64,000 nt of DNA from Streptomyces noursei (GTDB lineage Bacteria; Actinomycetota; Actinomycetes; Streptomycetales; Streptomycetaceae): positions 6,572,001 through 6,636,000 of the forward strand of contig NZ_CP070326.1 in assembly GCF_016917755.1 (NCBI RefSeq). The letters run 5' to 3'. Below, one piece after another: positions 42,970 to 53,576 of this stretch; position 1 is the stretch's first letter, and each line of letters begins with the position of its first letter. The position numbers were made by a program, and so were the translations under genes. The notes beneath the pieces were generated by a model. That model was not told the origin of the DNA, did not search any database, and worked only from the letters and a program-made list of their open reading frames with translations.

Positions 42970-45339
42970 CTAAGCGGGCAGCAGCCAGATCGTGGCCAGT
43001 GGCGGGAGCACCGCCGCGATCGAGGTGCGGCGGCCGTTCCAGGGGACCGGCTCGGTCTTGAGCGGATCGGGGTTGGCGACGCCGCTGCCGCCGAAGCGCG
43101 GGTCGTCGGTGTTGAGGACCTCGCGCCAGACGGGCACGTCGCCGGGGACGCCCAGCCGGTAGTCGTGCCGGACGACGGGGGAGAAGTTGGTGACCGAGAT
43201 CAGCGGACCGCCTCCCCCCGTGCCCGAACCGCCGGGGCGGTGCCCCGGTGCCGCGTGGCGGAGGAAGGAGAAGATGTTGTCCTCGCCGGCGTCACCGTCG
43301 ATCCAGGAGAAGCCGGCCGGGTCGGTGTCGCGCTCCCACAGCGCGGGCGTGGCCGCGTAGCGGCGGTTCAGCTCCCGCACCAGGTCGCGGACGCCCCGGT
43401 GGTCCGCCTCCGCCTCGTAGGACGGGTCCAGCAGCCACCAGTCCGGGCCGTGGCCCTCCGCCCACTCCGCGCCCTGGGCGAACTCCTGCCCCATGAAGAG
43501 CAGTTGCTTGCCCGGGTGGGCCCACATGAAGCCCAGGTACGCCCGGTGGTTGGCGCGCTGCTGCCACCAGTCGCCGGGCATCTTCGACACCAGCGCCCGC
43601 TTGCCGTGCACCACCTCGTCGTGCGAGATCGGCAGCACGTAGTTCTCCGAGTAGGCGTAGATCATCGAGAAGGTCATCTCGCCGTGGTGGTACTTGCGGT
43701 GCACCGACTCCTTCTCGACGTAGCCCAGGGAGTCGTGCATCCAGCCCATGTTCCACTTCAGCCCGAAGCCCAGCCCGCCGAAGCCGCCCGGCCCCACGTG
43801 GTGCGTGGCGCGGGTGACGCCGTCCCAGGCGGTGGACTCCTCGGCGATGGTGACGACGCCGGGGCAGCGGCGGTAGACCGTCGCGTTCATCTCCTGGAGG
43901 AAGGCGACCGCGTCGAGGTTCTCCCGGCCGCCGTGGACGTTCGGCGTCCAGCCGCCGTCCTCCCGCGAGTAGTCGAGGTAGAGCATCGAGGCCACCGCGT
44001 CCACCCGCAGCCCGTCGATGTGGAACTCCTCGCACCAGTACACCGCGTTGGCGACCAGGAAGTTGCGCACCTCGGTGCGGCCGTAGTCGAACTCCAACGT
44101 GCCCCAGTCCGGGTGCGCGGCCCGCGCCGGGTCCCCGGGCTCGTACAGCGGCCGGCCGTCGAACTCCGCCAGCGCCCAGTCGTCCCGCGGGAAGTGCGCC
44201 GGCACCCAGTCCATCAGCACCCCGATCCCGGCCCGGTGCAGCGCGTCGATCAGGAACTTGAAGTCGTCCGGGGTGCCCATCCGGGCGGTGGGCGCGTAGA
44301 AGCCGGTCACCTGGTAGCCCCAGGAGCCGCCGAAGGGATGCTCGGCCACCGGCATGAACTCGACGTGGGTGAAGCCCAGGTCCTTGACGTAGGCGGGCAG
44401 CTGCACGGCGAGCTGACGGTACGTCAGTCCCGGTCGCCAGGAGGGGAGGTGCACCTCGTAGACGGAGAACGGCGCGGTGTGCACCGGGCGCGCGCCGCGC
44501 CGGCCCATCCATGCGGCGTCCCGCCACTGGTAGTGCGAGGCGTGCACCACCGAGGCGGTGGCCGGCGGGCACTCGGTGCGCCGGGCCATCGGATCGGCCC
44601 GCACCGTCTTCGAGCCGTCCGGCCGGGTGATCTCGAACTTGTACAGCTCACCCTCGCCGAGGTCCGGCAGGAACAGCTCCCACACCCCGGACGAGCCCAG
44701 CGAGCGCATCGGGGTGCCGGTGCCGTCCCAGTAGTTGAAGTTCCCCACCACCCGCACGCCCCGGGCGTTGGGCGCCCACACGGTGAAGCGGGTCCCGGCC
44801 ACCCCCTGGTGCGTCATGACCCGCGCACCGAGCGCCTGCCACAGCTGCTCGTGCCGGCCCTCGGCGAACAGGTGCAGGTCCAACTCCCCGAGCGCGGGCA
44901 GGAAGCGGTAGGGGTCCCGCACGGTCGGCGTGGTGTCGCCGTAGTCCACCAGCAGCCGGTAGTCGGGGATCTCCCGGAGCGGCAGCACCCCCGCGAACAG
45001 GCCGTCCCCCTCGGCGCGCAGTGTCGCCCGCAGCCCCGGCGCCACGACCGTGACGCTCCGGGCACCCGGCCGCAGGGCCCGGAACAACAGTCCGCCGGGC
45101 ATCGGATGCGCGCCGAGCAGCGCGTGCGGGTCGTGGTGCGCCCCGGCGAGCAGCCGCCCGCGGTCCTCGTCGGACAGCGGCGCGGCCCGCCGCACGCCGC
45201 GGCCGGCGGCGCTCTCCGCGGCGGCCCGCGCGCCGGCCGGCGGCGGGCCGGGCGTGGGCACGGGGGCGGTGGGCCGGGACGGCGGTGCGGCGGCGGGCTC
45301 GCCGCTCTGGGGGGCGGCGGGGGAGGGGCGGGCGGTCAC
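42970..45339 (-). CDS. glgB: 1,4-alpha-glucan branching enzyme
   Basis: 789 aa from a GTG at 45339 with GAGGAGG 8 bases upstream. It cuts alpha-1,4 chains and rejoins them as alpha-1,6 branches. A Pro/Ala-rich tail (1-60) precedes two beta-sandwich domains (CBM48, WAPNARGVRVVGNFNYWDGT) and a GH13 catalytic barrel: GSWGYQVTGFYAPT, DGLRVDAVASMLYLDYSR (nucleophile Asp), GVVTIAEESTAWDG (acid Glu) and YVLPISHDEVVHGK. It is the last gene of the glgE-treS-mak-glgB set, 86 bp after mak. It branches the glucan made by GlgE. Confidence 0.95.
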   Translation of the reverse strand: MTARPSPAAPQSGEPAAAPPSRPTAPVPTPGPPPAGARAAAESAAGRGVRRAAPLSDEDRGRLLAGAHHDPHALLGAHPMPGGLLFRALRPGARSVTVVAPGLRATLRAEGDGLFAGVLPLREIPDYRLLVDYGDTTPTVRDPYRFLPALGELDLHLFAEGRHEQLWQALGARVMTHQGVAGTRFTVWAPNARGVRVVGNFNYWDGTGTPMRSLGSSGVWELFLPDLGEGELYKFEITRPDGSKTVRADPMARRTECPPATASVVHASHYQWRDAAWMGRRGARPVHTAPFSVYEVHLPSWRPGLTYRQLAVQLPAYVKDLGFTHVEFMPVAEHPFGGSWGYQVTGFYAPTARMGTPDDFKFLIDALHRAGIGVLMDWVPAHFPRDDWALAEFDGRPLYEPGDPARAAHPDWGTLEFDYGRTEVRNFLVANAVYWCEEFHIDGLRVDAVASMLYLDYSREDGGWTPNVHGGRENLDAVAFLQEMNATVYRRCPGVVTIAEESTAWDGVTRATHHVGPGGFGGLGFGLKWNMGWMHDSLGYVEKESVHRKYHHGEMTFSMIYAYSENYVLPISHDEVVHGKRALVSKMPGDWWQQRANHRAYLGFMWAHPGKQLLFMGQEFAQGAEWAEGHGPDWWLLDPSYEAEADHRGVRDLVRELNRRYAATPALWERDTDPAGFSWIDGDAGEDNIFSFLRHAAPGHRPGGSGTGGGGPLISVTNFSPVVRHDYRLGVPGDVPVWREVLNTDDPRFGGSGVANPDPLKTEPVPWNGRRTSIAAVLPPLATIWLLPA

Positions 45340-45425
45340 GGGTGGGGCCTCCTCGGGGCGGGGATCGGTCGGTCGGTTCCGGACGGACGGGGCGGGGCCG
45401 ACGGGGCCGCCGCGCGGGCGCGGGC

Positions 45426-46883
45426 TCAGCCGGCCCCCGGGTCCCCGCAGGCCGCCAGCCGCCGGATCGCCGCCATCGGCACCGACAGCCAGTCGGGCCG
45501 GTGCCGCGCCTCGTACAGCACCTCGTAGACGGCCTTGTCGGTCTCGTAGGCCCGCATCAGCTCCGGCGCGGAGCGCGGATCCGGCCCGCCGGCCTCGGCG
45601 TAGCCCAGGCAGTACGCCGCGCGGGTGCGACGGGCCCAGTCCAGCGCCCAGGGGTCGCCGCCGGCCGGGCCGCTGCGGGCGGCGTAGTCGAACGAGCGGA
45701 GCATCGCGGCGACGTCCCGGACGGCCGGCTGCGGGCGGCGCCGCTCGGCCAGCGGCCGGGCCGGTTCGCCCTCGAAGTCGATCAGCGCCCAGCGGCCCCC
45801 CTCGACGGAGCGCAGCGTCTGCCCCAGGTGCAGATCGCCGTGGATGCGCTGGGCGGCCCAGCTGCGGCCGTCGTGCCCCATCGCGACGAGCGCGTCGAAC
45901 GCGGTGCGCAGCCGCACCCGGTAGGGCTGGAGCACCGGCACCGCGCGGGCGGTGGCCTCCAGTCGCTCGTTCATCTGGGCCGCGATCGCGTCCAGCTGTG
46001 GGCGGCGCAGCTCGGTGGTGGGCAGCGCCTGGGCGAGCGCGGTGTGCACCTCGGCGGTGGCGTGGCCGAGCGCCCGCGCCGAGCGGGTGAAGTCGGCGCG
46101 CACCGCCAGCGCGTTGAGCGCCAGCTGCCAGCCGTCGGTGGAGCCGGCGAGGAAGGGCTGGAGGACGCCCAGGGTCGTCGCCTCGCCGTCGGGCTCGGGG
46201 TGCGCCGACTCGAACCACGCGGCGGGCGCCGGCACCCGCGCGCACCGGGCGCCGGCCAGTGCCCGCGGCAGTTCCAGATCGGGGTTGACGCCGGGCTCGA
46301 TCCGCCGGAAGACCTTCAGAATGAACGTATCGCCATAGACGATCGAGGAGTTGGACTGCTCCACCGCGATCGGCCGGGCGGTCAGCCCCGAGGGGATGTC
46401 CACGTCCGGTTCGCGGCAGAACCGCAGTGCCCCGATCCGGCCGGGCACCCGCAGCCGCTCCAGCAGCAGCCCGCACAGCCGGTTGTCCAGCAGCGCGTCG
46501 TAGACGGTGCGCCCGCGCAGCGGTCCGCCGGCCGGGCGGCCGAGCACCGCGGGCGCCAGGTGCGGCGGCGGCGCGGGGTGGGTGCCCAGCAGCAGTTGGT
46601 AGCAGTCGCCGCCGGCCGGGGTGCGGCTGGGCGGGGCGCTCTGCTGGGCGCGGACCAGCAGCTGGAGCAGGCCCGGTGCGTTGCCCTCGCCGGCGCACGG
46701 CAGCAGTTCGGTCGCCGCGACCAGCGTGAAGCCGGTGAGCAGCCGTCCCTTGCCGGCGAACCAGCGCTGCCGCGGCACCCACTCGGCCAGCAGCGGCACC
46801 AACGAGGAGAGCAGATCGGGTGCGGTGACCGGCGAGCGGTCGGGGGTGTGGCGGGTGGCACGGGTCGAGGCGGTGTCCGACAT
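45426..46883 (-). CDS. mak: Maltokinase
   Basis: 485 aa from MSDTAST, with AAGGA upstream. It phosphorylates maltose to maltose 1-phosphate, the donor for GlgE. The N-terminal cap reads LLAEWVPRQRWFAGKGRLL. The kinase-like core has the phosphotransferase catalytic loop QRIHGDLHLGQTL and metal-binding ALIDFEGEPARPLAERR. It was formerly called Pep2. It is separate from TreS here rather than fused. A terminator-like region lies between treS and this gene. Confidence 0.93.
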   Translation of the reverse strand: MSDTASTRATRHTPDRSPVTAPDLLSSLVPLLAEWVPRQRWFAGKGRLLTGFTLVAATELLPCAGEGNAPGLLQLLVRAQQSAPPSRTPAGGDCYQLLLGTHPAPPPHLAPAVLGRPAGGPLRGRTVYDALLDNRLCGLLLERLRVPGRIGALRFCREPDVDIPSGLTARPIAVEQSNSSIVYGDTFILKVFRRIEPGVNPDLELPRALAGARCARVPAPAAWFESAHPEPDGEATTLGVLQPFLAGSTDGWQLALNALAVRADFTRSARALGHATAEVHTALAQALPTTELRRPQLDAIAAQMNERLEATARAVPVLQPYRVRLRTAFDALVAMGHDGRSWAAQRIHGDLHLGQTLRSVEGGRWALIDFEGEPARPLAERRRPQPAVRDVAAMLRSFDYAARSGPAGGDPWALDWARRTRAAYCLGYAEAGGPDPRSAPELMRAYETDKAVYEVLYEARHRPDWLSVPMAAIRRLAACGDPGAG

Positions 46884-47144
46884 GGCGTCGCGTCCTTTCC
46901 CCGGGCACACGACAGACAGGGCAAAGTGTCCCGGAATGCGGCCTTTACGGTGCAGCGGTGTGGGACGTGTCGGGCGAGATCGTCCTTACGCGCGAGCGTT
47001 TGCGGCGTTTCTCGGCGTTCGCCTTCGTGCGGTGGTGCCGGTCCCCGAGCTCCGACGGGCGGGAGGACCCCACCCGAGCCGGAAGACCGTCCATGGCCCA
47101 CCCGGCCCGTGCGGTAGTAGGGAGGTTGCCCGAGCGAAAGGTCG

Positions 47145-47182
47145 AAAAACGCCCGTACGCGCCGGACGATCGCGTACGGGCG
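47145..47182 (-). terminator. Rho-independent terminator inside the GlgE gene set
   Basis: CGCCCGTACGCG (47150-47161) and CGCGTACGGGCG (47171-47182), a perfect 12-bp stem. On the minus strand TTTTT follows, so it acts on transcripts from treS. Confidence 0.8.
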
Positions 47183-47237
47183 GGGGAACCCCAGGGGCCC
47201 GTGCCCGGTGCGGCAGGGCTCCCTCGGTTCCCCGGGG

Positions 47238-47273
47238 CCTGTCGTCGCCCTCCGGTCCGCGGGCGACGACGGG
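47238..47273 (-). terminator. Second hairpin just after treS
   Basis: CCTGTCGTCGCCC and GGGCGACGACGGG pair over 13 bp with one G-T, 17 bases past the treS stop. Confidence 0.6.
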
Positions 47274-47289
47274 ACGGTGACGACGGCAC

Positions 47290-49022
<1,733 letters not shown>

Positions 49023-49026
<4 letters not shown>

Positions 49027-51026
49027 TTGGGTGACCCTCCGATCGGTGAGGACGGTCGCAGCGACAGCACATGAGCCGGCGCGAGCGAGCTGCCCGGCTC
49101 CAGGCGCACATAGTTGTCCCTGCCCCAGTGGTAGGTGTCGCCGGTGAGCTCGTCGCGCACCGGGAAGGACTCGTGCCGGCCAAGGCAGAGTTCCGGCATG
49201 TCCAACGACACCGTCGCCTCGTGGGTGTGGTGCGGGTCGAGGTTGACCACCGTGAGCACCGTGTCGGCCCCGGCCCCGTGTCCCACGCGCTTGGAGTACG
49301 CGAGGACGGCGTCGTTGTCGACCTGGTGGAAGTGCAGGTTGCGCAGCTGTTGCAGGGCGGGATGGCGGCGGCGGACGCGGTTGAGCGTGGTGATCAGCGG
49401 GGCGATGGTCCGCCCCTCGCGGGCCGCGGCGTCCCAGTCGCGCGGCCGGGGCTGGTACTTCTCCGAGTCCAGGTACTCCTCGCTGCCGGGCCGCAGCGGG
49501 GTTCCCTCGCACAGCTCGTAGCCCGCGTAGACACCCCAGGCGGGGGAGAGGGTGGCGGCCAGCACGGCACGGATCTCGAAGGCGGGGCGACCGCCCTCCT
49601 GGAGGTAGGCGTGCAGGATGTCCGGGGTGTTCACGAAGAAGTTGGGCCGCAGGTAGGAGGCGCTCTCACCGGACAGTTCGGTGAGGTACTCGGTCAGCTC
49701 CTCCTTGGTGTTGCGCCAGGTGAAGTAGGTGTAGGACTGCTGGAAGCCGATCTGGGCGAGGGTGTGCAGCATCGCCGGGCGGGTGAACGCCTCGGCCAGG
49801 AAGAGCACATCGGGGTCGGTGCGGTTGATGTCGCTGAGCACCTTCTCCCAGAACGCCACCGGCTTGGTGTGCGGGTTGTCCACCCGGAAGATCCGGATGC
49901 CCTTGGCCATCCAGAAGCGCAGCAGCCGCTCGGTCTCCCGGACCAGTCCGCGGAAGTCGGTGTCGAAGGCGAGCGGATAGATGTCCTGGTACTTCTTGGG
50001 GGGGTTCTCCGCGTAGGCGATGGAGCCGTCGGCGCGGTGCTGGAACCACTGCGGGTGCAGGGTGACCCAGGGGTGGTCCGGGGAGCACTGCAGGGCGAAG
50101 TCCAGCGCCACCTCCATCCGCAGGTCGCGGGCGGTCCGCACGAAGTGGTCGAAGTCCTCGAAGGTGCCCAGGTCCGGGTGGAGCGCGTCGTGGCCGCCGG
50201 CCGGCGACCCGATGGCCCAGGGGGAGCCGACGTCGCCCGGGCGCGCGGCGAGCGCGTTGTTGGGGCCCTTGCGGTGGGACGTGCCGATCGGGTGGACGGG
50301 CGGCAGGTAGACCACGTCGAAGCCCATCGCGGCGACCGCCGGCAGCCGCTCGGCGGCGGTGCGCAGGGTGCCGCCGAGGCAGCTGCCGTCCGGTGCGGTC
50401 ACGGCGCCCTCGGAGCGCGGGAAGAGCTCGTACCAGGAGCCGTACAGGGCTCTTCGGCGCTCGACGATCAGCGGCATCGGGCGGGAGACGGTGAGCAGTT
50501 CGCGCAGCGGGTGGCGGTCCAGCGCCTCGGTGACCTCCGGGGTGAGCGCGGTGGCCAGGCGGGTGGCGGCCGGCAGGGTGGCGTCGCGCAGCGCGTCGAC
50601 GGCGGCCAGCACCGCCTCCCGGCCGTCGCTCTTGGGGACCTCGGAGGCGGCCCGTTCGTGCAGCGCGGCGCCCTCGGCGAGGACCAGCTCGGTGTCGATC
50701 CCGGCCGGAATCTTCACTCCGGCGTGCCGGCGCCAGGTGGCGACCGGGTCGGACCACGCCTCGACGGTGAACGTCCAGCGCCCCTCGACGTCGGGGGTGA
50801 CCTCGCAGGTCCACCGGTCGGTGCCCGGTTCTCGCTCCCGCATCGGGGTCCAGGGGCCGCACCGGCCCGCGGGGTTGCGCAGCACCACGTTCGCGGCGAC
50901 CGCGTCGTGGCCTTCGCGGAAGACCGTCGCGGAGACCTCGAAGGTTTCGTCCACCACGGCCTTGGCCGGGCGGCGGCCGCAATCGATCTGCGGGCGGATG
51001 TCCAGTACAGGGATGCGACCGATCAT
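49023..51026 (-). CDS. glgE: Alpha-1,4-glucan:maltose-1-phosphate maltosyltransferase
   Basis: 667 aa from MIGRIPVLDI. It extends alpha-1,4-glucan with maltosyl units from maltose 1-phosphate. An N-terminal Ig-like domain and a helical insert (about 1-190) precede the GH13_3 barrel: VVYLPPVHPIGTSHRKGPNN, GIRIFRVDNPHTKPVAFWE (nucleophile Asp383), LFLAEAFTRPAMLH (acid Glu412) and NFFVNTPDILHAYL. AGGTGA lies 5 bases before the ATG. First gene of the minus-strand set. In mycobacteria its loss causes maltose 1-phosphate poisoning; in streptomycetes it makes storage glucan during development. Confidence 0.96.
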
Positions 51027-51641
51027 GGGCTCACCTGGGATTGTGATGCTTTGCGGGGTTTTGTCCTTTCTATCCGCTCCACGGCGGGGGGACCGGGTGC
51101 GGGCATGGGCGCTCCTGTCCGCTTTCACTCTGCTGGCGGACGGCACGGCGACCCCGAACGGGCCCCGCCGGCCGGGTGCGCGGAACGGCGTACCGGGTGA
51201 GGCTTCCCGTGCGCGGCGGCCGGGAAAGCCACGGGAATGTGAACTACCGATTCGTAACCGCTCACGCCGGGTGCTCCGGTGGGCAGGGGCCGCCGCCCTG
51301 GTGGGCGGCCGCGGCTCGGTACTGACACGGTCGGCGTTCGCCTCCTCAACTCGGTGCGAGCACAGCGGAGTTGCGGTGTGCGGAAGTCCGTTGCCGCGCC
51401 GGGGCCCGTCGGCGCCACCACCGCAGCCTCTCGCCACGCGGGGGTCCGGACAAGAGCGCCTGAGGGGGTGGAATCGGCCATATCGACGGACCGGGCAGTA
51501 CGGGCCGCCGGTCGCGGGGGCCGGGCGGGCGCGGGCGGGGGATCCGGCCGCGGCGGCGTGGCCGAAAAAAGCCGGCGTGGCCGGGGGAACGAGACCCCCG
51601 GCCACGCCGGTGCGGTGCGGCCAACCGGCCGCGGTGGTGCG
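51027..51641. other. Non-coding region upstream of glgE
   Basis: 615 bases with no convincing gene on either strand. It contains the glgE promoter (an A/T-richer stretch at about 51040-51075), an 8-bp spaced inverted repeat TTCCCGTG/CACGGGAA near 51206-51237, and the metalloprotease terminator at the right end. Confidence 0.5.
51565..51610 (-). terminator. Rho-independent terminator of the first M4 protease gene
   Basis: CCGGCGTGGCCGGGGG (51572-51587) and its exact complement (51595-51610) with a 7-base loop; TTTTTT follows on the minus strand. Confidence 0.9.
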
Positions 51642-53279
51642 TTACTTGACGTTGACGCCGGTCCAGGCCGACTCGACGCCCTTGACCTCGGCGCTGTCCG
51701 CGCCGTAGAGGTCGGTGGCCGCCTTGACGGTCGCCTCGCGGGCCGCCTTGTAGTCGGTGGTCGAGGTCATGTACGTGGTCAGCGCCTTGAACCAGATCTT
51801 CTCGGCCTTGTCGCGGCCGATGCCGGTGACCTTGGAGCCGTCCGCGGTCGGGCTGTCGTAGTGGTCGCCGTTCGCGTCCTTCGGGCCGCTGCCCTCGGAC
51901 AGCAGGTAGAAGAAGTGGTTGGCGATGCCCGAGGAGTAGTGGACGTCCACGTTGCCGGCGTCCGCGCTCCAGCTGTCCAGGGACTGGCCGTCCTTGGAGG
52001 GCTTGTCCATGTAGCGCAGCGGCTTGCCGTCACCGTTGATGTCGATCTTCTTGCCGATGAAGTAGCTGCCCGGCTCGGTGGGGTTCTTGGCGTAGAACGC
52101 CACGGAGGCGCCGAAGATGTCCGAGGTGGCCTCGTTGAGGCCGCCGGACTCGCCGCTGTACTCCAGGCCCGCGGTGGCGGAGGTGACACCGTGCGACATC
52201 TCGTGGCCCGCGACGTCGAGGGCGGTCAGCGGCTTGTTGTTGCCCTCGCCGTCGCCGTACGTCATGCAGAAGCAGCTGTCGTCCCAGAACGCGTTGACGT
52301 AGTTCTGGCCGTAGTGCACGCGGGACGTGGCGCCCTTGCCGTCGCCCTTGATGCCGCTGCGACCGTGCACGTTCTTGTAGTAGTCCCAGGTCTCCTGGGC
52401 GCCGTAGGCGGCGTCGACGGCGGCGGTCTCGGGGTTGCTCGGCTTGCCGTCGCCCCACGTGTCGGTGGAGTTGGTGAAGAGCTTGCCGTCGCCGCTCTCG
52501 CTGCCGCTCAGGTTGAACGTCTGGTGGCCGCCGCGGGAGTCGTCGGTCAGCTCGTAGCCGCTGCCGCCCTTCTTGGACGCGAGGTCGACCTTGCCGGCGT
52601 ACTCGCTGTTGCCGACGCCGGTCTCGATGCCCTGGAACTGGAAGAGCTTCTTGCCGGTGTTGGCGTCGGTGATGACGTGCAGCTGGTTGGGCGTGCCGTC
52701 CTTCTGGACGCCGCCGACCACGGTCTCGTACGCCAGCACCGGGGTGCCCTTGGCGGCCCAGATCACCTTGCGGGGCGCGGGCGCGTCGACCTTCTTGGCG
52801 CCGATGGTCTTGGTGGCGGTCGACTCGGCGGCCAGCGCGGCGGCCTTCGGGGCGATCTTCGCGGTGAGCGAGGCGACCTTGACGTTCGCCTTGGTGGCCT
52901 TGGTGACGCCCTTGACGGCGCCGCCCTTGGCGGTGTGCACGACCAGGTCGCCGCCGAGCACCGGCAGGCCGCCGAAGGTGCGGTCGTAGCGGGTGTGCAC
53001 GGTGCCGTCGGCGTCCTTGATGACGTCCTTGACGACCAGCTTCTCCTGGGAGCCCAGGCCCAGCGCCTTGGCCGTCTGCGCGGTGGCCGCACTGGCGTCG
53101 TGGAGCAGCTCGGCGCGGTGCGAGGTGCTGAGTGCGAGCGGCGCGCCACCGTGGGGGGTGGCGGCGGGGGCGGGCGAGGCACCGGCGGTGTTGGCCGCGG
53201 TGATGCCGGCGACGAGCAGGGCCGCCGCGGCAACGGCGGCACTGGTCACACGGGTCTTACGAGATATGTGGGGGGTCAC
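51642..53279 (-). CDS. Secreted M4-family neutral metalloprotease
   Basis: 545 aa from the GTG at 53279, with AAGGAG upstream. The signal peptide is SAAVAAAALLVAGITAAN. A propeptide (FTP and PepSY regions, about 40-215) precedes the thermolysin-like domain: GHEMSHGVTS gives zinc ligands His359 and His363 with catalytic Glu360, and GGLNEATSDIFG gives the third ligand Glu383. The second catalytic part is DVHYSSGIANHFFYLLSEG. Cleavage of host or extracellular proteins is expected. It has no C-terminal extension, unlike the neighbouring paralog. Confidence 0.94.
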   Translation of the reverse strand: MTPHISRKTRVTSAAVAAAALLVAGITAANTAGASPAPAATPHGGAPLALSTSHRAELLHDASAATAQTAKALGLGSQEKLVVKDVIKDADGTVHTRYDRTFGGLPVLGGDLVVHTAKGGAVKGVTKATKANVKVASLTAKIAPKAAALAAESTATKTIGAKKVDAPAPRKVIWAAKGTPVLAYETVVGGVQKDGTPNQLHVITDANTGKKLFQFQGIETGVGNSEYAGKVDLASKKGGSGYELTDDSRGGHQTFNLSGSESGDGKLFTNSTDTWGDGKPSNPETAAVDAAYGAQETWDYYKNVHGRSGIKGDGKGATSRVHYGQNYVNAFWDDSCFCMTYGDGEGNNKPLTALDVAGHEMSHGVTSATAGLEYSGESGGLNEATSDIFGASVAFYAKNPTEPGSYFIGKKIDINGDGKPLRYMDKPSKDGQSLDSWSADAGNVDVHYSSGIANHFFYLLSEGSGPKDANGDHYDSPTADGSKVTGIGRDKAEKIWFKALTTYMTSTTDYKAAREATVKAATDLYGADSAEVKGVESAWTGVNVK

Positions 53280-53576
53280 GCGTGCTCCTTCAACTTTGCC
53301 AAGTGGTGGGGGTGCAAAGCGATGCGGGTGTGACATGCGTCGGGAAGACTGCCATTTGAACGCGGGCATGTCAGGGGGGTGTTCGAAGATTGGCCAAAAA
53401 TCGTTCGCACAGAGGTGATCGATGTCCGGATAACGGAGCGGGGCGCCGCCCCCGATGGATTCGGGGACGACGCCCAACTCGGTTGTGCAGTAGCCCAGTT
53501 GACGCATCAGGTGTGGCGCGGCCGAAGTCGGGCCGGCATTTTCACACCAAGGTGACGGGCAGGTTGCCGGCTGGTG

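Larger units (their letters stand above)
46884..47289. other. Gap between treS and mak with two hairpins
   Basis: 406 bases with no gene. The two hairpins at 47145 and 47238 are near the treS end. The remainder would have to supply a promoter for mak-glgB if the hairpins stop transcription. TGTCGGGCG and other G/C words near 46970 have no clear promoter form. Confidence 0.5.

Noticed and set aside
42970..46908. One very long open frame reading through glgB into the mak region
   Set aside because: The part upstream of 45339 is an out-of-frame shadow of mak; the GTG at 45339 with GAGGAGG fits the real glgB start.
51125..51481. Minus-strand frame of 118 codons upstream of glgE
   Set aside because: Pro/Arg/Ala-rich without domain or ribosome binding site; probably chance in G/C-rich DNA.
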